Assembly: GCF_015245355.1 (NCBI RefSeq)
Contig: NZ_CP063311.1
Coordinates: forward strand, 1,000-64,999
DNA length: 64,000 nt
From: Anabaenopsis elenkinii CCIBt3563
GTDB taxonomy: Bacteria > Cyanobacteriota > Cyanobacteriia > Cyanobacteriales > Nostocaceae
Direction of reading: 5' to 3'
Shown here: positions 1 to 7,966 of the stretch, piece by piece
Numbering within the stretch: the stretch's first letter is position 1
How the letters are laid out: every line of letters begins with the position of its first letter
Position numbers and translations under genes: made by a program
The notes under the pieces: model-generated
Told to the model about the DNA's origin: nothing
The model's database searches: none
Seen by the model: the letters and a program-made list of their open reading frames with translations, nothing else

Positions 1-1
1 A

Positions 2-1249
2 CAATATGCTCAGAGTTTAGGTATCCCCTGTTATCAAGAAATTGAGGAATTACCACATTGTGATTTTGTGATTGATGGATTGTTTGGGTTTGGGTTAGAA
101 AAACCAATTACTGATTCCCTGGCCTGGGCGATTAATCGCTTTAATCAATGGGAGCAGCCGATTTTGAGTATTGATATTCCTTCGGGTATACATACTGATA
201 CTGGTGAAGTTTTAGGCGCTGCTATTCGGGCGACTCAGACATTTTGTCTGGGTTTGTGGAAGTTGGCTTTTTTCCAAGACCAAGCTTTAGAATATATTGG
301 CAAAGCTGAGTTAATTGATTTTGATATTCCTGGGGTGGATGTGCAAGCTGTTTTAGGGACTTTACCCGCAATTAAACGCATGACCCGAACTCAGGCTTTG
401 TCAACTTTACCCTTACCACGTTCACCAGTTACCCATAAGTATCAAGCTGGTCATTTACTGCTGATTTGCGGTTCCCGTCGCTATGCAGGGGGAGCAATTT
501 TAACGGCTCTGGGTGGACGTGCTAGTGGTGTGGGTATGCTTTCGGTGGCTGTACCGGAGTCTTTAAAGCCGCTGTTGGTGTCCCATTTACCGGAGGCTTT
601 AATTATTGGCTGTCCAGAGACACAAACCGGAGCGATAGAGTATTTACAATTACCGGAAAAAACTGATTTAAGTTCCTTTAGTGCGATCGCCTGTGGTCCT
701 GGTTTAACTTTAGATGCCACTGCCATTGTCCAGGAGGTGATGGCTAGCGATCGCCCCTTAGTTTTAGATGCAGACGGTTTAAATATTTTAGCACAGATGG
801 GAACCATCCCCACATTACAAAAACGTCAAGGGGCGACGGTTCTTACACCCCACACCGGGGAATTTGTGCGTTTATTTCCCCATCTTCCCGACCCCAAGCA
901 AGATAGAATTCAAGCAGTGCAAGCAGCGGCCGCAGCCAGTGGGGCGATCGTCTTATTAAAAGGTGCCAGAACTGCCATATCCCACCCCCAGGGGAGAATT
1001 TGGATTAATCCTAATAGTACCCCAGCTTTAGCCAGGGGTGGTAGTGGGGATGTTTTGACGGGGTTGATCGGGGGACTCTGGGCACAAACTGGGAGTAAAG
1101 GAATACCTGTAGAGGATATTGTGGCTACTGGGGCTTGGTGGCACGCTCAAGCCGGGATTTTAGCCGCCCAAGAGCGGACAGAACTAGGTGTAGATGCTTT
1201 TACCTTGACAGAATATCTGATGAAAGTTATTTCAGAATGGGTGACCTGA
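2..1249 (+). CDS. nnr: Bifunctional NAD(P)HX epimerase/dehydratase, 5' end cut by window edge
   Basis: Repairs hydrated NAD(P)H in the cytosol: an N-terminal epimerase interconverts R/S-NAD(P)HX and a C-terminal ATP/ADP-dependent dehydratase restores NAD(P)H. The reading frame is already open at base 2, so the gene starts outside the window; the GTG at 68 is internal. Visible are the end of the YjeF_N domain (VIDGLFGFG, then SIDIPSGIHTDTG) and a complete carbohydrate-kinase-like domain with GSRRYAGGA, ACGPGL, LVLDADGLN and the nucleotide-binding GGSGDVLTG near the C-terminus. The stop codon lies inside a tRNA gene on the other strand. Confidence 0.95.
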   Translation, partial: QYAQSLGIPCYQEIEELPHCDFVIDGLFGFGLEKPITDSLAWAINRFNQWEQPILSIDIPSGIHTDTGEVLGAAIRATQTFCLGLWKLAFFQDQALEYIGKAELIDFDIPGVDVQAVLGTLPAIKRMTRTQALSTLPLPRSPVTHKYQAGHLLLICGSRRYAGGAILTALGGRASGVGMLSVAVPESLKPLLVSHLPEALIIGCPETQTGAIEYLQLPEKTDLSSFSAIACGPGLTLDATAIVQEVMASDRPLVLDADGLNILAQMGTIPTLQKRQGATVLTPHTGEFVRLFPHLPDPKQDRIQAVQAAAAASGAIVLLKGARTAISHPQGRIWINPNSTPALARGGSGDVLTGLIGGLWAQTGSKGIPVEDIVATGAWWHAQAGILAAQERTELGVDAFTLTEYLMKVISEWVT

Positions 1250-1309
1250 GATTCGAACTCAGAACCAGCGGATTAAGAGTCCGATGCTCTACCGTTGAGC
1301 TAGTCACCC
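1238..1309 (-). tRNA. tRNA-Lys (anticodon CTT)
   Basis: The minus strand folds as a cloverleaf: acceptor stem GGGTGAC/GTCACCC with discriminator A, D-arm, anticodon loop CTCTTAA giving anticodon CTT, and a 5-bp T-stem CTGAG/CTCAG with loop TTCGAAT. CCA is not encoded. The 3' end overlaps the last 12 bases of nnr on the opposite strand. Isotype is read from the anticodon only. Confidence 0.93.
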
Positions 1310-1355
1310 ATAGCATGGACTATTATATCATATTTTTGATAAATTGGCAAGCCTA

Positions 1356-1964
1356 CTAACCAATGGGATGATTTCCCGGGTTGACAGCGTGAATTTGTTC
1401 ACTCCCAGACTGGGGTCTACCTCGTTTGTAGCGAGCAGCTTCTGGTTTACCCCATCCTAGTTGTAGAATCATTTCCAAAAAGTGAGAATTTTCCCACTTC
1501 CATAAACTCGCCCATTCTGTGGTTTGGGCAATTCGCTCTACATCAGAGTGGTAAATTTGCTGGTGTTGTTTACCGTTGTTAAAGCTCAAGTATAAATCCA
1601 TTCCTGCGGTTACTTCCTGCCAAAATTCCCATATAGAATTTTTATGGGATCTAATGATTTCTAGGTCGCTGTTGAGGGAAATTAATTCCGGGTCAACTTC
1701 GGGATAATGTAAACTTTTAGCTTTAACTGTGATTTCTCGCCAAACTATACCAGATACTTGATTTTCCCGTTGATATGCGTGAATGGCGGCTTTAAAATCT
1801 TGATAGGCGCTAAACTTTTGTAACCCATCAGTTTTGATAAACTGGTCAATGATAGGATTACCAGAAACCGTCACCTCTAGTTTAAGGCGTTTCCCTGAGA
1901 GACAGGCTTGACGTTCGTCAGCCAAGATTTTGATTAGTTCCTCGGTAGTATAAACCTTTGACAT
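1356..1964 (-). CDS. Conserved hypothetical protein, about 202 aa
   Basis: I do not recognise a named domain. The protein is soluble, without signal peptide or membrane segment, rich in Trp, Glu and Lys, and ends in a basic Gly/Pro-rich tail. The ATG at 1964 is preferred over a TTG one codon upstream. It is transcribed alone, converging with nnr and in the same direction as the downstream tRNA-Lys. Codon use and HIP1-style composition look native, so it is probably a real cyanobacterial gene of unknown role. Confidence 0.7.
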   Translation of the reverse strand: MSKVYTTEELIKILADERQACLSGKRLKLEVTVSGNPIIDQFIKTDGLQKFSAYQDFKAAIHAYQRENQVSGIVWREITVKAKSLHYPEVDPELISLNSDLEIIRSHKNSIWEFWQEVTAGMDLYLSFNNGKQHQQIYHSDVERIAQTTEWASLWKWENSHFLEMILQLGWGKPEAARYKRGRPQSGSEQIHAVNPGNHPIG

Positions 1965-2173
1965 CAAAACACACTCTAGTAATCATTAGCCATTGGCTGT
2001 GAACTATGGACTAGGGATTTACTTAACTCCCATTTGGTGATCAATGGTAGATGTTTGAGGTTGACGCTTCTGCTCTCAAGAAACAATAGTGATGATGTTG
2101 TTAATATTTATATTACCTTTATAATATCCCTTTTCCTCCTTGGGAATGCAGTATCAGGTAAAACTAAATTAAA

Positions 2174-2199
2174 TTAGGGTAGACCTGAGTCCACCCTAA
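2174..2199 (-). terminator. Hairpin after the thioredoxin-like gene
   Basis: An inverted repeat, TTAGGGT-a-GAC / GTC-c-ACCCTAA with a 4-base loop, starts 4 bases past the stop of the gene at 2203-2760. AT-rich sequence follows on the minus strand, which fits a factor-independent terminator. Confidence 0.6.
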
Positions 2200-2202
2200 A
2201 GG

Positions 2203-2760
2203 TTATTGTGCTAACTCACCACTCACCTCGTTGAGTGCACGTCGTTGCAATGTTACTGATTCAGTCCTGGGTAATAAATTAAATACTTCCCTAAATTTGT
2301 CGTCGATTTCTTCGTAAGGGACTTGACCGGTTTTATTTAAAACTACTTCCCCTGATTGATTGAAAACCACAACTTGGGGAACAGAACCAGAATAGTAGTA
2401 TCCTGGTTCTGTGGGTTCATAGCTGGATTTGACAGGTATGGTATCTACACTGATGGGGATAATTTCCGCAGCCCGCCCGTAGAATTCCTGAACTGTGGAT
2501 ATGGAGATGGCATATTGTTTACAATCTCTGCTGTCATCAATGTAAAAGGCTAAAAATACCGGTTTATGTTCTTCTAAAGATTTGGCTAAAGTTTGTCTGG
2601 GGGGAACCAGTGAACCGTTACCAGCATAAACCACGAAAATGTTACCATCATAAACATCATCATTGAGTCCGGCAAATGCAGGTTGTATATTGATTATTAA
2701 TAGACAAGCAAGCAAGAAGAGGCATTTTTTCAGTAAAAAAAGAAGCTTTATGCTTTTCAT
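2203..2760 (-). CDS. Thioredoxin-like thylakoid protein, PSI accumulation factor family
   Basis: 185 aa. A signal peptide of about 30 residues ends in QPAFA-G, so the protein is exported to the lumen or periplasm or membrane-anchored. The body has a thioredoxin-like pattern (VFLAFYIDDS, then SVPQVVVFNQSG), but the CxxC site is reduced to S77-R-D-C80, a single cysteine, so classical dithiol exchange is unlikely. From memory, close cyanobacterial relatives carry the label thylakoid membrane photosystem I accumulation factor; I judge this by overall resemblance. It stands alone, divergent from murT. Confidence 0.72.
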   Translation of the reverse strand: MKSIKLLFLLKKCLFLLACLLIINIQPAFAGLNDDVYDGNIFVVYAGNGSLVPPRQTLAKSLEEHKPVFLAFYIDDSRDCKQYAISISTVQEFYGRAAEIIPISVDTIPVKSSYEPTEPGYYYSGSVPQVVVFNQSGEVVLNKTGQVPYEEIDDKFREVFNLLPRTESVTLQRRALNEVSGELAQ

Positions 2761-2879
2761 CCCAGAGCACCTTACAATTAGTTTTTGTCGGTTTGTGCGG
2801 AATTAGTCCAACTGAACTGGATATATAATTACATTTACGCACTATTTTCTAAAATAACAGCCAGAGTTAGGTTACGGAT

Positions 2880-4217
2880 GTGGGAAATAAAATTAAACTC
2901 ATAGATAGACTGCGACTGGGTTTGGCGGTGTCGGTAGCTAAAGGTGTAACTTTGATAGTGCGATCGCTGGGTCTGGGTGCTGCTAGTGTATTACCAGGGT
3001 CTATTGCGCGTCGGATTGAACCGCGGTTGTTGCGGTTGTTGAGTCAGCAAGTTAAAAATGGTATAATTCTCATTGCTGGTACTAATGGCAAAACTACCAC
3101 AGCCCTGCTTTTATGTAGTATTTTAAAACGCCAAGGTTACCGCATTGCCCATAATTCCACAGGTGCAAACTTGGAAAATGGCTTGATGACGGCGTTGATA
3201 GAAAATGCTGACTTTCTGGGAAGGCTAGATGTTGACTATGGGATTCTAGAAGTAGATGAGAATATTGTACCCAAGGTTTTAAAGCCCCTCCAACCGAGAA
3301 TCATTCTGTGTTTAAACCTATTCCGTGACCAACTGGATAGGTATGGGGAAGTAGACACTATTAGTAAGCGCTGGACAAAGGTAATTTCTACCCTCCCTCT
3401 GGAAACGGTGGTAATTCCCAATGCTGATGACCCAACTTTATCTTATCTGGGGCAGCAACTACCCCAAAAGGTGTTATTCTTTGGGATGAATGAACCAGAA
3501 CAGTATTTAGAAGCTATTCCCCACGCTGTGGATTCTATTTATTGTCCTAGTTGTGGACACTCTCTAGATTATCAAGGTGTGTATTTGTCCCATTTGGGAG
3601 ATTTCACTTGTCCCCAATGTGGTTTTAGTAAAAGTCAACCCAGTCTAGAAAGCAGTGAATGGTCACAGATTTTAGTGGGTTTATATAATAAATACAATAC
3701 CCTAGCGGCTGTGACGGCGGCGCGAGAGTTGGGGGTTGATGAAGGGATAATTAAAGAAACTATCGATAATTTTCAAGCTGCTTTTGGTCGGGCGGAAGAT
3801 TTAGTATTTAATAATAAACGGGTGCGGATTTTGTTATCTAAAAACCCGGTGGGGACTAATGAAACAATTCGGGTTGTTACCCAAAGCCATGATAGCACCA
3901 CCTTATTAGTGTTAAATGATCGCACCCCTGATGGTACTGATGTATCTTGGATTTGGGATGTAGATACAGAAAAACTAGTGGAAAGGGGGGGAACTTTAGT
4001 AGTCAGTGGCGATCGCGTCTATGACATGGCCTTACGTCTGCGCTACAGTCAGGAGTTGAACCAGAGTAACTTAAATTTAATTATCAAGGAAGATTTGGCT
4101 GAGGCGATCGCCACGGCGTTACAACACACCCCAGACAATGAAACCCTGCATATTCTCCCGACTTATTCGGCTATGTTAGAAGTCAGAGAGATTCTCACCG
4201 GGAGGAAAATTCTCTAA
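2880..4217 (+). CDS. murT: Lipid II isoglutaminyl synthase, ligase subunit MurT
   Basis: Mur-ligase-like subunit that, with the glutaminase GatD, amidates the D-Glu alpha-carboxyl of lipid II to isoglutamine in Gram-positive bacteria. 445 aa from a GTG start. An N-terminal hydrophobic stretch precedes the Mur central domain with P-loop GTNGKTT (67-73), the NLFRDQLDRYGEV signature (146-158), a four-cysteine zinc ribbon (C222, C225, C244, C247) typical of MurT, and a DUF1727-like C-terminus. gatD lies 3.7 kb downstream on the same strand rather than adjacent. Substrate in this cyanobacterium is inferred. Confidence 0.9.
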   Translation: MGNKIKLIDRLRLGLAVSVAKGVTLIVRSLGLGAASVLPGSIARRIEPRLLRLLSQQVKNGIILIAGTNGKTTTALLLCSILKRQGYRIAHNSTGANLENGLMTALIENADFLGRLDVDYGILEVDENIVPKVLKPLQPRIILCLNLFRDQLDRYGEVDTISKRWTKVISTLPLETVVIPNADDPTLSYLGQQLPQKVLFFGMNEPEQYLEAIPHAVDSIYCPSCGHSLDYQGVYLSHLGDFTCPQCGFSKSQPSLESSEWSQILVGLYNKYNTLAAVTAARELGVDEGIIKETIDNFQAAFGRAEDLVFNNKRVRILLSKNPVGTNETIRVVTQSHDSTTLLVLNDRTPDGTDVSWIWDVDTEKLVERGGTLVVSGDRVYDMALRLRYSQELNQSNLNLIIKEDLAEAIATALQHTPDNETLHILPTYSAMLEVREILTGRKIL

Positions 4218-4349
4218 GCTTTTGGACTGTATTGGTACTTTGAGAATTAATACTTAGTCACCCGTAAGCGGTCAACAAAACAGCGATCGCACCAGTATCA
4301 GTATAGTAATGAATTCCTAAGACTGATCGCTGCAACAAAAGCCATGAGT

Positions 4350-4369
4350 GTCCCCAATGGGATGGGGAC
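4350..4369 (-). terminator. Short GC-rich hairpin downstream of the nuclease gene
   Basis: GTCCCC / GGGGAC with an 8-base loop, 18 bases past the stop of the minus-strand nuclease gene. No T-run follows, so a terminator role is only suggested. Confidence 0.3.
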
Positions 4370-4387
4370 TTCTTCTGAGTTTGTTCT

Positions 4388-4810
4388 TCAGGTTAAGCTT
4401 GAGATTGCATTTCTTTTGGCTTCCAACAAAGCAAAATCTTTTTTCTTTGTGCCGCCATCATATTTCCAAGCGTATCCCTCTTCGATCATACGATCATTAA
4501 GACATACACCATCAACATATAATCTGCCAAGAATTCTGCCATATTTCTCGGTGCTATCTGGAAGTTCTGTTTTGATCAGGATTTCTTTTTTACCATCTAA
4601 ATTCTTCTGAAGCCATTGTTTGACTTCAAGACCAAGTTTCTTTTCATAGGTATTACTTGTCCTGCATTCTGGGGTATCGACATCAGCAAGACGAATTCGC
4701 TTAGTAAGGGAGATATTAAAACCAAGATCAATATCAGCGTCAATGGTGTCGCCATCTACAACTTTGTGAACTGATCTGATTTTATAAACGTAGGGATCTT
4801 TGTCAGCCAT
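4388..4810 (-). CDS. Thermonuclease-like (SNase fold) nuclease
   Basis: 140 aa, the size of a bare staphylococcal-nuclease domain without signal peptide. Conserved elements: VVDGDTI near residue 17-23, the RIRLADVDTPE block carrying a catalytic Arg and Asp, and YGRILGRLYVDG with the second arginine region, then LNDRMIEEGYAW. The family hydrolyses DNA or RNA with Ca2+. Lack of an export signal suggests an intracellular role, or secretion by another route. It is a single gene flanked by non-coding DNA and looks like an accessory gene; small cytosolic SNases also occur in phages. Confidence 0.85.
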   Translation of the reverse strand: MADKDPYVYKIRSVHKVVDGDTIDADIDLGFNISLTKRIRLADVDTPECRTSNTYEKKLGLEVKQWLQKNLDGKKEILIKTELPDSTEKYGRILGRLYVDGVCLNDRMIEEGYAWKYDGGTKKKDFALLEAKRNAISSLT

Positions 4811-5008
4811 ATGATTAGAAGAGTTTAAACTTCTGTCTATTTAGTTTGGGAATGTTTCCATGTAATTGGTGTCCCCAGGACATGGGAATCCACCGATTTT
4901 AAACCCTGACAGTGTATAAGTCTAGAGGTAGTTTCTGGTAGCGTAGCTTACCATAGGCGATTATTTTGGGAATAAACTAAAGTAGTTCCCTTTGACATCA
5001 AAAATGCT

Positions 5009-6349
5009 ATGTCTGATACAGTCTCAACTAAATACGATTTTTTACCCCGATTTTATCGGTTGTCAACCGTGAGCGTGTTGTCTAATCTGATGATTCCTCT
5101 AGCGGGGTTGGTGGATACTGCTTTTTTAGGACATTTAGCAGATATCCGTCACTTGGCTGGGGTAATTTTGGCAACTATTCTGTTTGACTACCTTTATCGA
5201 GTGTTAAAATTTATGCGGTCAAGTACCAATGCTCTGACTGCTCAAGCTGTGGGTTCAGATGAACCAAAAGCCGTATTATTGGCTGGTTTACGTAGTGCTT
5301 TGATTGCTTTGACCGTAGGGTTAGTGATTTTACTGCTGCAATACCCTATACAAAAATTTGGTTTTTTGATGTTGAATGGTTCTCCAGAAATTGAAACTTC
5401 TGGGATTGACTATTTTTATGGCAGAATTTGGGGCGCTCCTGCTGTTTTGGTCAATTTTGTCCTTTTCGGTTGGTTTTTAGGACGAGAAATGAATGATTGG
5501 GTGCTGCTGATGTCTATCGTTGGTAATGGTTCTAATGTGTTGCTTGACTATCTGATGATTTTTAAATGGGGTTGGGAAAGTATGGGTGCGGGTTTAGCAA
5601 CTGCTTTAAGTCAGTATTTGGCTTTGGGAGTTGGTTTGCTGGGAGTGGGATTGAGTATTCAGTGGCAAGTGTTACCTAAAGCACTAGAAGAAATATTTGA
5701 TTGGGTAGCTCTCAAGAATACTATGGCGCTAAAAAGTAATATTTTCATTCGATTTTTAGCCCTGATTTCTGCCTATGCTATCTTTACTAATTTGAGTTCC
5801 GGTATGGGAAAAACGGTTTTGGCAGAAAATGGATTAATGCTGCAAATTGCTCTTTTAAGTCAGTTTACTATCCAAGGTGTGGGAGTGACAACTCAAACCC
5901 TAATTGCTAATTTTAAAGGTAAGGAAAATCAACAACAGATGATGCCGTTGTTATTTGTGTCTCTGGTGACAGCTATAGCGATCGCTGTGACTTTTGCTTT
6001 GGTATCTACAATTTTTCCTGATCAAGTTTTTGGGTTGTTGACTAATCACCCTGAAGTTAATACTAACATTACTCAATATACAATTTGGTTGTTGCCGGTT
6101 TTAGTAATTACAGCGATCGCCTTTATTCTTGAAGGTTACTTTATCGGTTTAAAAGCTGGTGCAAGTCTAAGAAATGCTGTATTACTGGCTTTTTTCATCG
6201 GTTTTTCGCCTTTGGCGATCGCAGCTTGGTATTTCCACAACAATCATCTATTGTGGTCAACTCTTGTTTCTTACATGACAACTCTTATGGTAGTATTAGC
6301 AATACAGATACCCCAAACTTTGTATCCCCAAAACTTAGAGGTTGTTTGA
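5009..6349 (+). CDS. MATE family efflux transporter (DinF-like)
   Basis: 446 aa multidrug/toxin extrusion transporter with about 12 membrane helices in two six-helix halves; exports organic cations or drugs using a Na+ or H+ gradient. The N-terminal segment (PLAGLVDTAFLGHL) is the typical DinF-subfamily start of helix 1, and GVGVTTQTLIANFKG resembles the matching site in the second half. The final residues LEVV and the TGA stop are encoded by the left end of a miniature transposable element beginning at 6338, so the native C-terminus has been replaced. Substrate unknown. Confidence 0.9.
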   Translation: MSDTVSTKYDFLPRFYRLSTVSVLSNLMIPLAGLVDTAFLGHLADIRHLAGVILATILFDYLYRVLKFMRSSTNALTAQAVGSDEPKAVLLAGLRSALIALTVGLVILLLQYPIQKFGFLMLNGSPEIETSGIDYFYGRIWGAPAVLVNFVLFGWFLGREMNDWVLLMSIVGNGSNVLLDYLMIFKWGWESMGAGLATALSQYLALGVGLLGVGLSIQWQVLPKALEEIFDWVALKNTMALKSNIFIRFLALISAYAIFTNLSSGMGKTVLAENGLMLQIALLSQFTIQGVGVTTQTLIANFKGKENQQQMMPLLFVSLVTAIAIAVTFALVSTIFPDQVFGLLTNHPEVNTNITQYTIWLLPVLVITAIAFILEGYFIGLKAGASLRNAVLLAFFIGFSPLAIAAWYFHNNHLLWSTLVSYMTTLMVVLAIQIPQTLYPQNLEVV

Positions 6350-6592
6350 TAAGTTTTCAACAGGTAATTTTTATCTTAGGGAATGGGGAACAGGGAACAC
6401 CGGAACAGGGAATAGGGAATGGGGAATAGGGAATGGGGAATAGGGAATGGGGAATAGGGAATGGGGAATAGGGAATAGGGAATGGGGGACACACCGAAAC
6501 AATAAAATCCAGTCCCCTCCCCTTACAAGGGGAGGGTTAGGGTGGGGTCAAGCAATACTTGATACACTAATCATGACTTGACAAACATCCTC
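6338..6592 (+). mobile_element. Miniature inverted-repeat element, copy A1
   Basis: 255-bp non-coding element with imperfect terminal inverted repeats GAGGTTGTTTGATAAG and GAGGATGTTTGTCAAG (13 of 16 match), flanked by a 3-bp duplication TTA (6335-6337 and 6593-6595). A second copy in inverse orientation lies at 49607-50019 with flanking TAA. TNA-type 3-bp duplications fit the IS5 group (inference). It holds an expanded heptamer tract and supplies the end of the MATE gene. Confidence 0.8.
6379..6486 (+). repeat. Heptanucleotide tandem repeat GGGAATR
   Basis: About fifteen units of GGGAATA/GGGAATG, mostly alternating, with a few GGGAACA variants at the left. Short tandemly repeated heptamers of this kind are known from heterocystous cyanobacteria. 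The A2 copy at 49.9 kb has only a few units, so the tract expanded here or shrank there. Confidence 0.9.
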
Positions 6593-6709
6593 TTAGAAAA
6601 TCAAAAATCTCTCACTCATTCTTAACTATTAGCCAGGTTCAAGAAAATTAACGGCTGAAATGGATTTAGCATATTAATCAAACACCTCAAAGCCTTATAC
6701 AGCAAGCGA

Positions 6710-6762
6710 CCGAGGTTCAAAAAATTAGAATAGCTATTTCAGCTATTGTGATTGAACTTCGG
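6710..6762. other. Nested palindrome in a gene-free stretch
   Basis: Outer arms CCGAGGTTCAA / TTGAACTTCGG (one mismatch) enclose a perfect inner hairpin AATAGCT-atttc-AGCTATT. It lies between the miniature element and the stop side of the 6905-7684 gene. Could be a small structured RNA, a terminator for the minus-strand gene (about 140 bases past its stop) or a remnant element. I see nothing else in 6593-6904. Confidence 0.55.
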
Positions 6763-6904
6763 TAGTAGTTAACTGGTGCATTAAAACAGCCCTTAGGCGA
6801 TGTTAAAGGCGATCGCTGCTGCTCTTAACCCCCAACCAGTCAACCATCAACCGTCAACCGTTTTCAGACTGGGGTTTCTCACCCCTGGCTTTTCTGACAC
6901 TGAC

Positions 6905-7684
6905 TTAGACTAAATAACTGGTATTGGGAACGATGGGAAAGAAGGCGTATTCATACCAAGCAGTCCAGATAAAACTTCTAATCCATCTGTGATATTTCTC
7001 AGCACTGATTTTATAGTTAAATTCTCCCTCAGAGATATCAATGGAAGATAGATGAGAATTACAACCGCAACCATGATGATAGGTAAAACCATATTTAGAG
7101 GCGATGCTTTGCACTTTCATTTGCACAGCAAAAACTTTACCCGCGTGTAAGACAGCATCCCAAGAGCGTTTGTGTGCGATATCTCTTTGATCAAAGCGTA
7201 AAGCTCGTTCTTCAAATATATGATCTCGGTAAATTGGCGCGAGGTGGACATGATAGAAACTAGCGGGTAGTTCGTAGCCAAACTCATCAAACAGTTCTAT
7301 ACCTATGAGTGCGACTTTCACCTCATCCGCGGATTCTCTACCCTGGGATTTTACATCTGCGAGAACTTGTTTAAAATCTGGATAGCTATCAATCAAGAAG
7401 TCATGACCATAAAATTCTAGGGTTTCATAACCTAGTTGACCAAATAGCTGGGAAAATGCTGATTTAAAAGGCGCTAATTCTGGACGTTCACTGAATAAGT
7501 CTACATCACCCCTCCCCAGTTTATATTGGAATAACTGAGCCATTTCTACGTAAGTCTGGGGGTTATCTAGTCCTACATTTGCGACCCCGGCGGCTATATT
7601 TTGCCATATAGGAGGTAATTGGGAAATAGCAACGGCGTTCTCTCCAGCAATGACTGGAATATTAGGAGCTGTAATAACTTGCAT
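6905..7684 (-). CDS. Hypothetical protein, 259 aa
   Basis: Not recognised. Soluble, no signal peptide or membrane helix. The C-terminal half is rich in His, Cys, Trp and Tyr, including FYHVHLAP and the cluster YHHGCGCNSH near residue 205, which could bind a metal. The ATG at 7684 gives a sensible N-terminus. No operon partner: a divergent gap separates it from gatD and the 3' side faces a repeat-rich gap. Confidence 0.65.
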   Translation of the reverse strand: MQVITAPNIPVIAGENAVAISQLPPIWQNIAAGVANVGLDNPQTYVEMAQLFQYKLGRGDVDLFSERPELAPFKSAFSQLFGQLGYETLEFYGHDFLIDSYPDFKQVLADVKSQGRESADEVKVALIGIELFDEFGYELPASFYHVHLAPIYRDHIFEERALRFDQRDIAHKRSWDAVLHAGKVFAVQMKVQSIASKYGFTYHHGCGCNSHLSSIDISEGEFNYKISAEKYHRWIRSFIWTAWYEYAFFPIVPNTSYLV

Positions 7685-7966
7685 AAGTAATCCCGATTAT
7701 AATTTATTGGCTGGAAAATTAACAAATAAATCTTTGAGATAGCTAACAACACTCTGACAGTATGGTGAATATATGACAAAAAAACTGTTACATAGAATAC
7801 TAAATTCTGAGGCTTAATTCAACGCTGGCAGATTTTAGCTATGTATAATACCTGAACGTTGTCATGGTTCCCGATGTATGGAAGTAACAATGTATGTGTG
7901 TTTATGGGTGGTTAATCTGAGTCAGTTAAGCCAAATTATTAGTTATATTGGGGTAATTGAGGTTTT

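Noticed and set aside
481-813. 110-codon minus-strand ORF inside nnr
   Set aside because: Antisense shadow of a well-conserved coding region.
4344-4610. 88-codon plus-strand ORF opposite the nuclease
   Set aside because: Shadow of the nuclease gene on the other strand.
4348-4885. GTGTCCCCA direct repeats flanking the nuclease gene
   Set aside because: Only about 9 bp shared, with different surroundings; too short to claim an insertion.
6226-6429. 67-codon plus-strand ORF at the end of the MATE gene
   Set aside because: Out-of-frame reading of MATE and heptamer repeat sequence.
6379-6486. CRISPR-like array
   Set aside because: Uniform 7-bp units without spacers; a simple tandem repeat.
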